Assembly (NCBI RefSeq): GCF_900187645.1
Contig: NZ_FYEE01000003.1
Coordinates: 60,552 to 124,551, forward strand
Direction: 5' to 3'
DNA from: Pseudomonas sp. Irchel 3E20
GTDB lineage: Bacteria > Pseudomonadota > Gammaproteobacteria > Pseudomonadales > Pseudomonadaceae
Length of the DNA: 64,000 nt
A model generated the notes under the pieces. The model was not told the origin of the DNA. It did no database searches and saw nothing but the letters and a program-made list of their open reading frames with translations. Shown one piece after another: positions 61,693-64,000 of the stretch. Position 1 is the first letter of the stretch, and the number at the start of each line of letters is the position of its first letter. The position numbers and the translations under genes are program-made.

Positions 61693-62346
61693 ATGATCTC
61701 TACCTTGCGACGTGGCCTGTTGGTCCTCTTGGCGGCCCTGCCGTTGATGGCCAACGCTGTGGCAGCGCCTTCGGCGCACGACATCGTCCAGGATACGACC
61801 ACCCGCCTGCTGGCGGACCTTGCCGCCAACAAGGAGAAGTACAAGCAGAGCCCGAGCGAGTTCTACGACGCGCTCAATGGCATCGTCGGCCCGGTGGTGG
61901 ATGCCGATGGCATCTCGCGCAGCATCATGACCGTCAAGTATTCGCGCAAGGCTACGCCGGCGCAGATGGCGCGCTTTCAGGAAAACTTCAAGCGCAGCCT
62001 GATGCAGTTCTATGGCAATGCCCTGCTGGAGTACAACAACCAGGGCATTACCGTTTCCCCGGCCAAGGATGAAGGTGCGGACCGTACCAGTGTCGACATG
62101 CAGGTCAAGGGTAACAACGGTTCCATCTACCCGGTTTCCTACACCCTGACCAAGATTAACGGTGAGTGGAAAGTGCGGAACGTGATTATCAACGGCATCA
62201 ACATCGGCAAGTTGTTCCGCGACCAGTTCGCCGATGCCATGCAGCGCAATGGCAACAATCTGGATAAGACCATCGACGGTTGGGCGGGCGAAGTGGCCAA
62301 GGCCAAGGAAAAGACCGACGACCCCGCCATAAAGGTCGAGCAATGA
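61693..62346 (+). CDS. mlaC: Periplasmic phospholipid carrier MlaC
   Basis: A 217-aa secreted lipid shuttle: signal peptide (about 1-24, ending ANAVAAPS), then the MlaC/Ttg2D domain (DIVQDTTTRLLADLAANKEKYKQ ... NNQGITVSPAKD). I choose ATG 61693 because AGGAAG lies six bases upstream; an earlier ATG at 61678 overlaps the mlaD stop but has no site. Confidence 0.94.
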   Translation: MISTLRRGLLVLLAALPLMANAVAAPSAHDIVQDTTTRLLADLAANKEKYKQSPSEFYDALNGIVGPVVDADGISRSIMTVKYSRKATPAQMARFQENFKRSLMQFYGNALLEYNNQGITVSPAKDEGADRTSVDMQVKGNNGSIYPVSYTLTKINGEWKVRNVIINGINIGKLFRDQFADAMQRNGNNLDKTIDGWAGEVAKAKEKTDDPAIKVEQ

Positions 62347-62648
62347 GCGAGTCGGCAATCCGTATGGGCGCGGCCGGCGAGTTGCTGCTCAGCGGTGTGC
62401 TCGACTACCGCAGCGGCCCGGGCCTGCGCAAGCAGGGCCAGGCCCTGATAAAGAGCAGCACGGCCACTGCGTTGGTAGTCGACTGTTCGGCGGTGGTCAA
62501 ATCCAGCAGCGTCGGTTTGTCGCTGTTGCTGGCCTTCATGCGCGATGCGCAGGCCGCCGGCAAGCCGTTGAGCATTCGCGCGTTGCCTGAAGACATGCAG
62601 GAAATCGCCCAGGTCAGCGGTTTGACCGAGTTGCTGATCCATCCCTAA
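62343..62648 (+). CDS. mlaB: Mla STAS-domain protein MlaB
   Basis: A 101-aa cytoplasmic STAS protein that binds MlaF and is needed for its assembly. VDCSAVVKSSSVGLSLLLAFMRDA is the STAS core. Start overlaps the mlaC stop by 4 bases; the operon ends in a terminator. Confidence 0.93.
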   Translation: MSESAIRMGAAGELLLSGVLDYRSGPGLRKQGQALIKSSTATALVVDCSAVVKSSSVGLSLLLAFMRDAQAAGKPLSIRALPEDMQEIAQVSGLTELLIHP

Positions 62649-62661
62649 ATAGCATCGATAC

Positions 62662-62716
62662 AAAAGCCCCCCGTCAGAGTCCTGCTTCGCGGGGTTCGCA
62701 GGCGCGGGGCTTTTTT
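62662..62716 (+). terminator. Terminator after the mla operon
   Basis: AAAAGCCCC (62662-62670) pairs with GGGGCTTTT (62706-62714) and is followed by further T's. Additional pairing in the long internal part is possible. Confidence 0.75.
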
Positions 62717-62762
62717 GTATGATGCACGACCCGCGCGCACAGGGCGCCGATTGAGGTTGAGC

Positions 62763-64000
<1,238 letters not shown>

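Overview
The window is a stretch of a Pseudomonas chromosome, most likely from the P. fluorescens group. The GC content is high. The gene order hemA-prfA-prmC-moeB-murI-pagL, gatCAB/mreBCD, fagA-fumC-orfX-sodA and murA-ibaG-mlaBCDEF-kdsD-kdsC-lptCAB-rpoN-hpf-ptsN-rapZ-npr is the order I know from pseudomonads. There is no rRNA, CRISPR array, insertion sequence or prophage. There are two tRNA genes, Met(CAT) and Gln(TTG).

Left edge (1-3.3 kb), accessory: a minus-strand module of an unrecognised 159-aa gene, a PAAR-domain protein with a glycine-rich hydrophobic C-terminus, and a small membrane protein. It looks like a type VI secretion effector-immunity pair. The start of a second, nearly identical PAAR gene runs off the left edge. 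Between the copies lies a decayed remnant of the 159-aa gene, so the module was tandemly duplicated and part of it eroded. This is the most novel part of the window.

3.5-11.6 kb, iron uptake and export: a FecI-type sigma factor, FecR-type regulator and STN-type TonB receptor form a cell-surface-signalling operon. They are followed by tRNA-Met, a fosmidomycin-resistance-type MFS exporter, and a second TonB receptor behind a Fur-box-like site.

11.7-24.5 kb, core housekeeping: ychF, pth, rplY, prs, tRNA-Gln, ispE, lolB and a TPR lipoprotein run on the minus strand. Divergent from them are hemA, prfA, prmC, moeB, murI and pagL (haem synthesis, translation termination, peptidoglycan precursor, lipid A remodelling).

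24.5-31.1 kb, mixed: a YkgJ protein, a SIMPL-domain periplasmic protein, the RoxS/RoxR redox two-component system, an AEC transporter, a frameshifted PqaA-family pseudogene, a carboxymuconolactone-decarboxylase-like protein, a CaCA exchanger with Gln replacing both signature Glu residues, and a small RlpA-like lipoprotein.

31.1-47.8 kb, core: gatCAB; divergent mreBCD (mreC appears to start at ATT), maf, rng, yhdP, a nitrilase-family amidase, tldD, yjgA and pmbA.

47.8-52.2 kb: a small AT-rich patch with an unknown 86-aa gene, then the Fur-controlled fagA-fumC-orfX-sodA iron-starvation and oxidative-stress operon and a ZIP transporter.

52.2-64 kb: the nitrogen PTS/sigma-54 cluster (npr, rapZ, ptsN, hpf, rpoN), the Lpt LPS-transport genes, Kdo synthesis (kdsC, kdsD), the Mla phospholipid-transport operon, ibaG and the first 325 codons of murA, cut by the right edge. 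Together the right-hand genes build and maintain the outer membrane.
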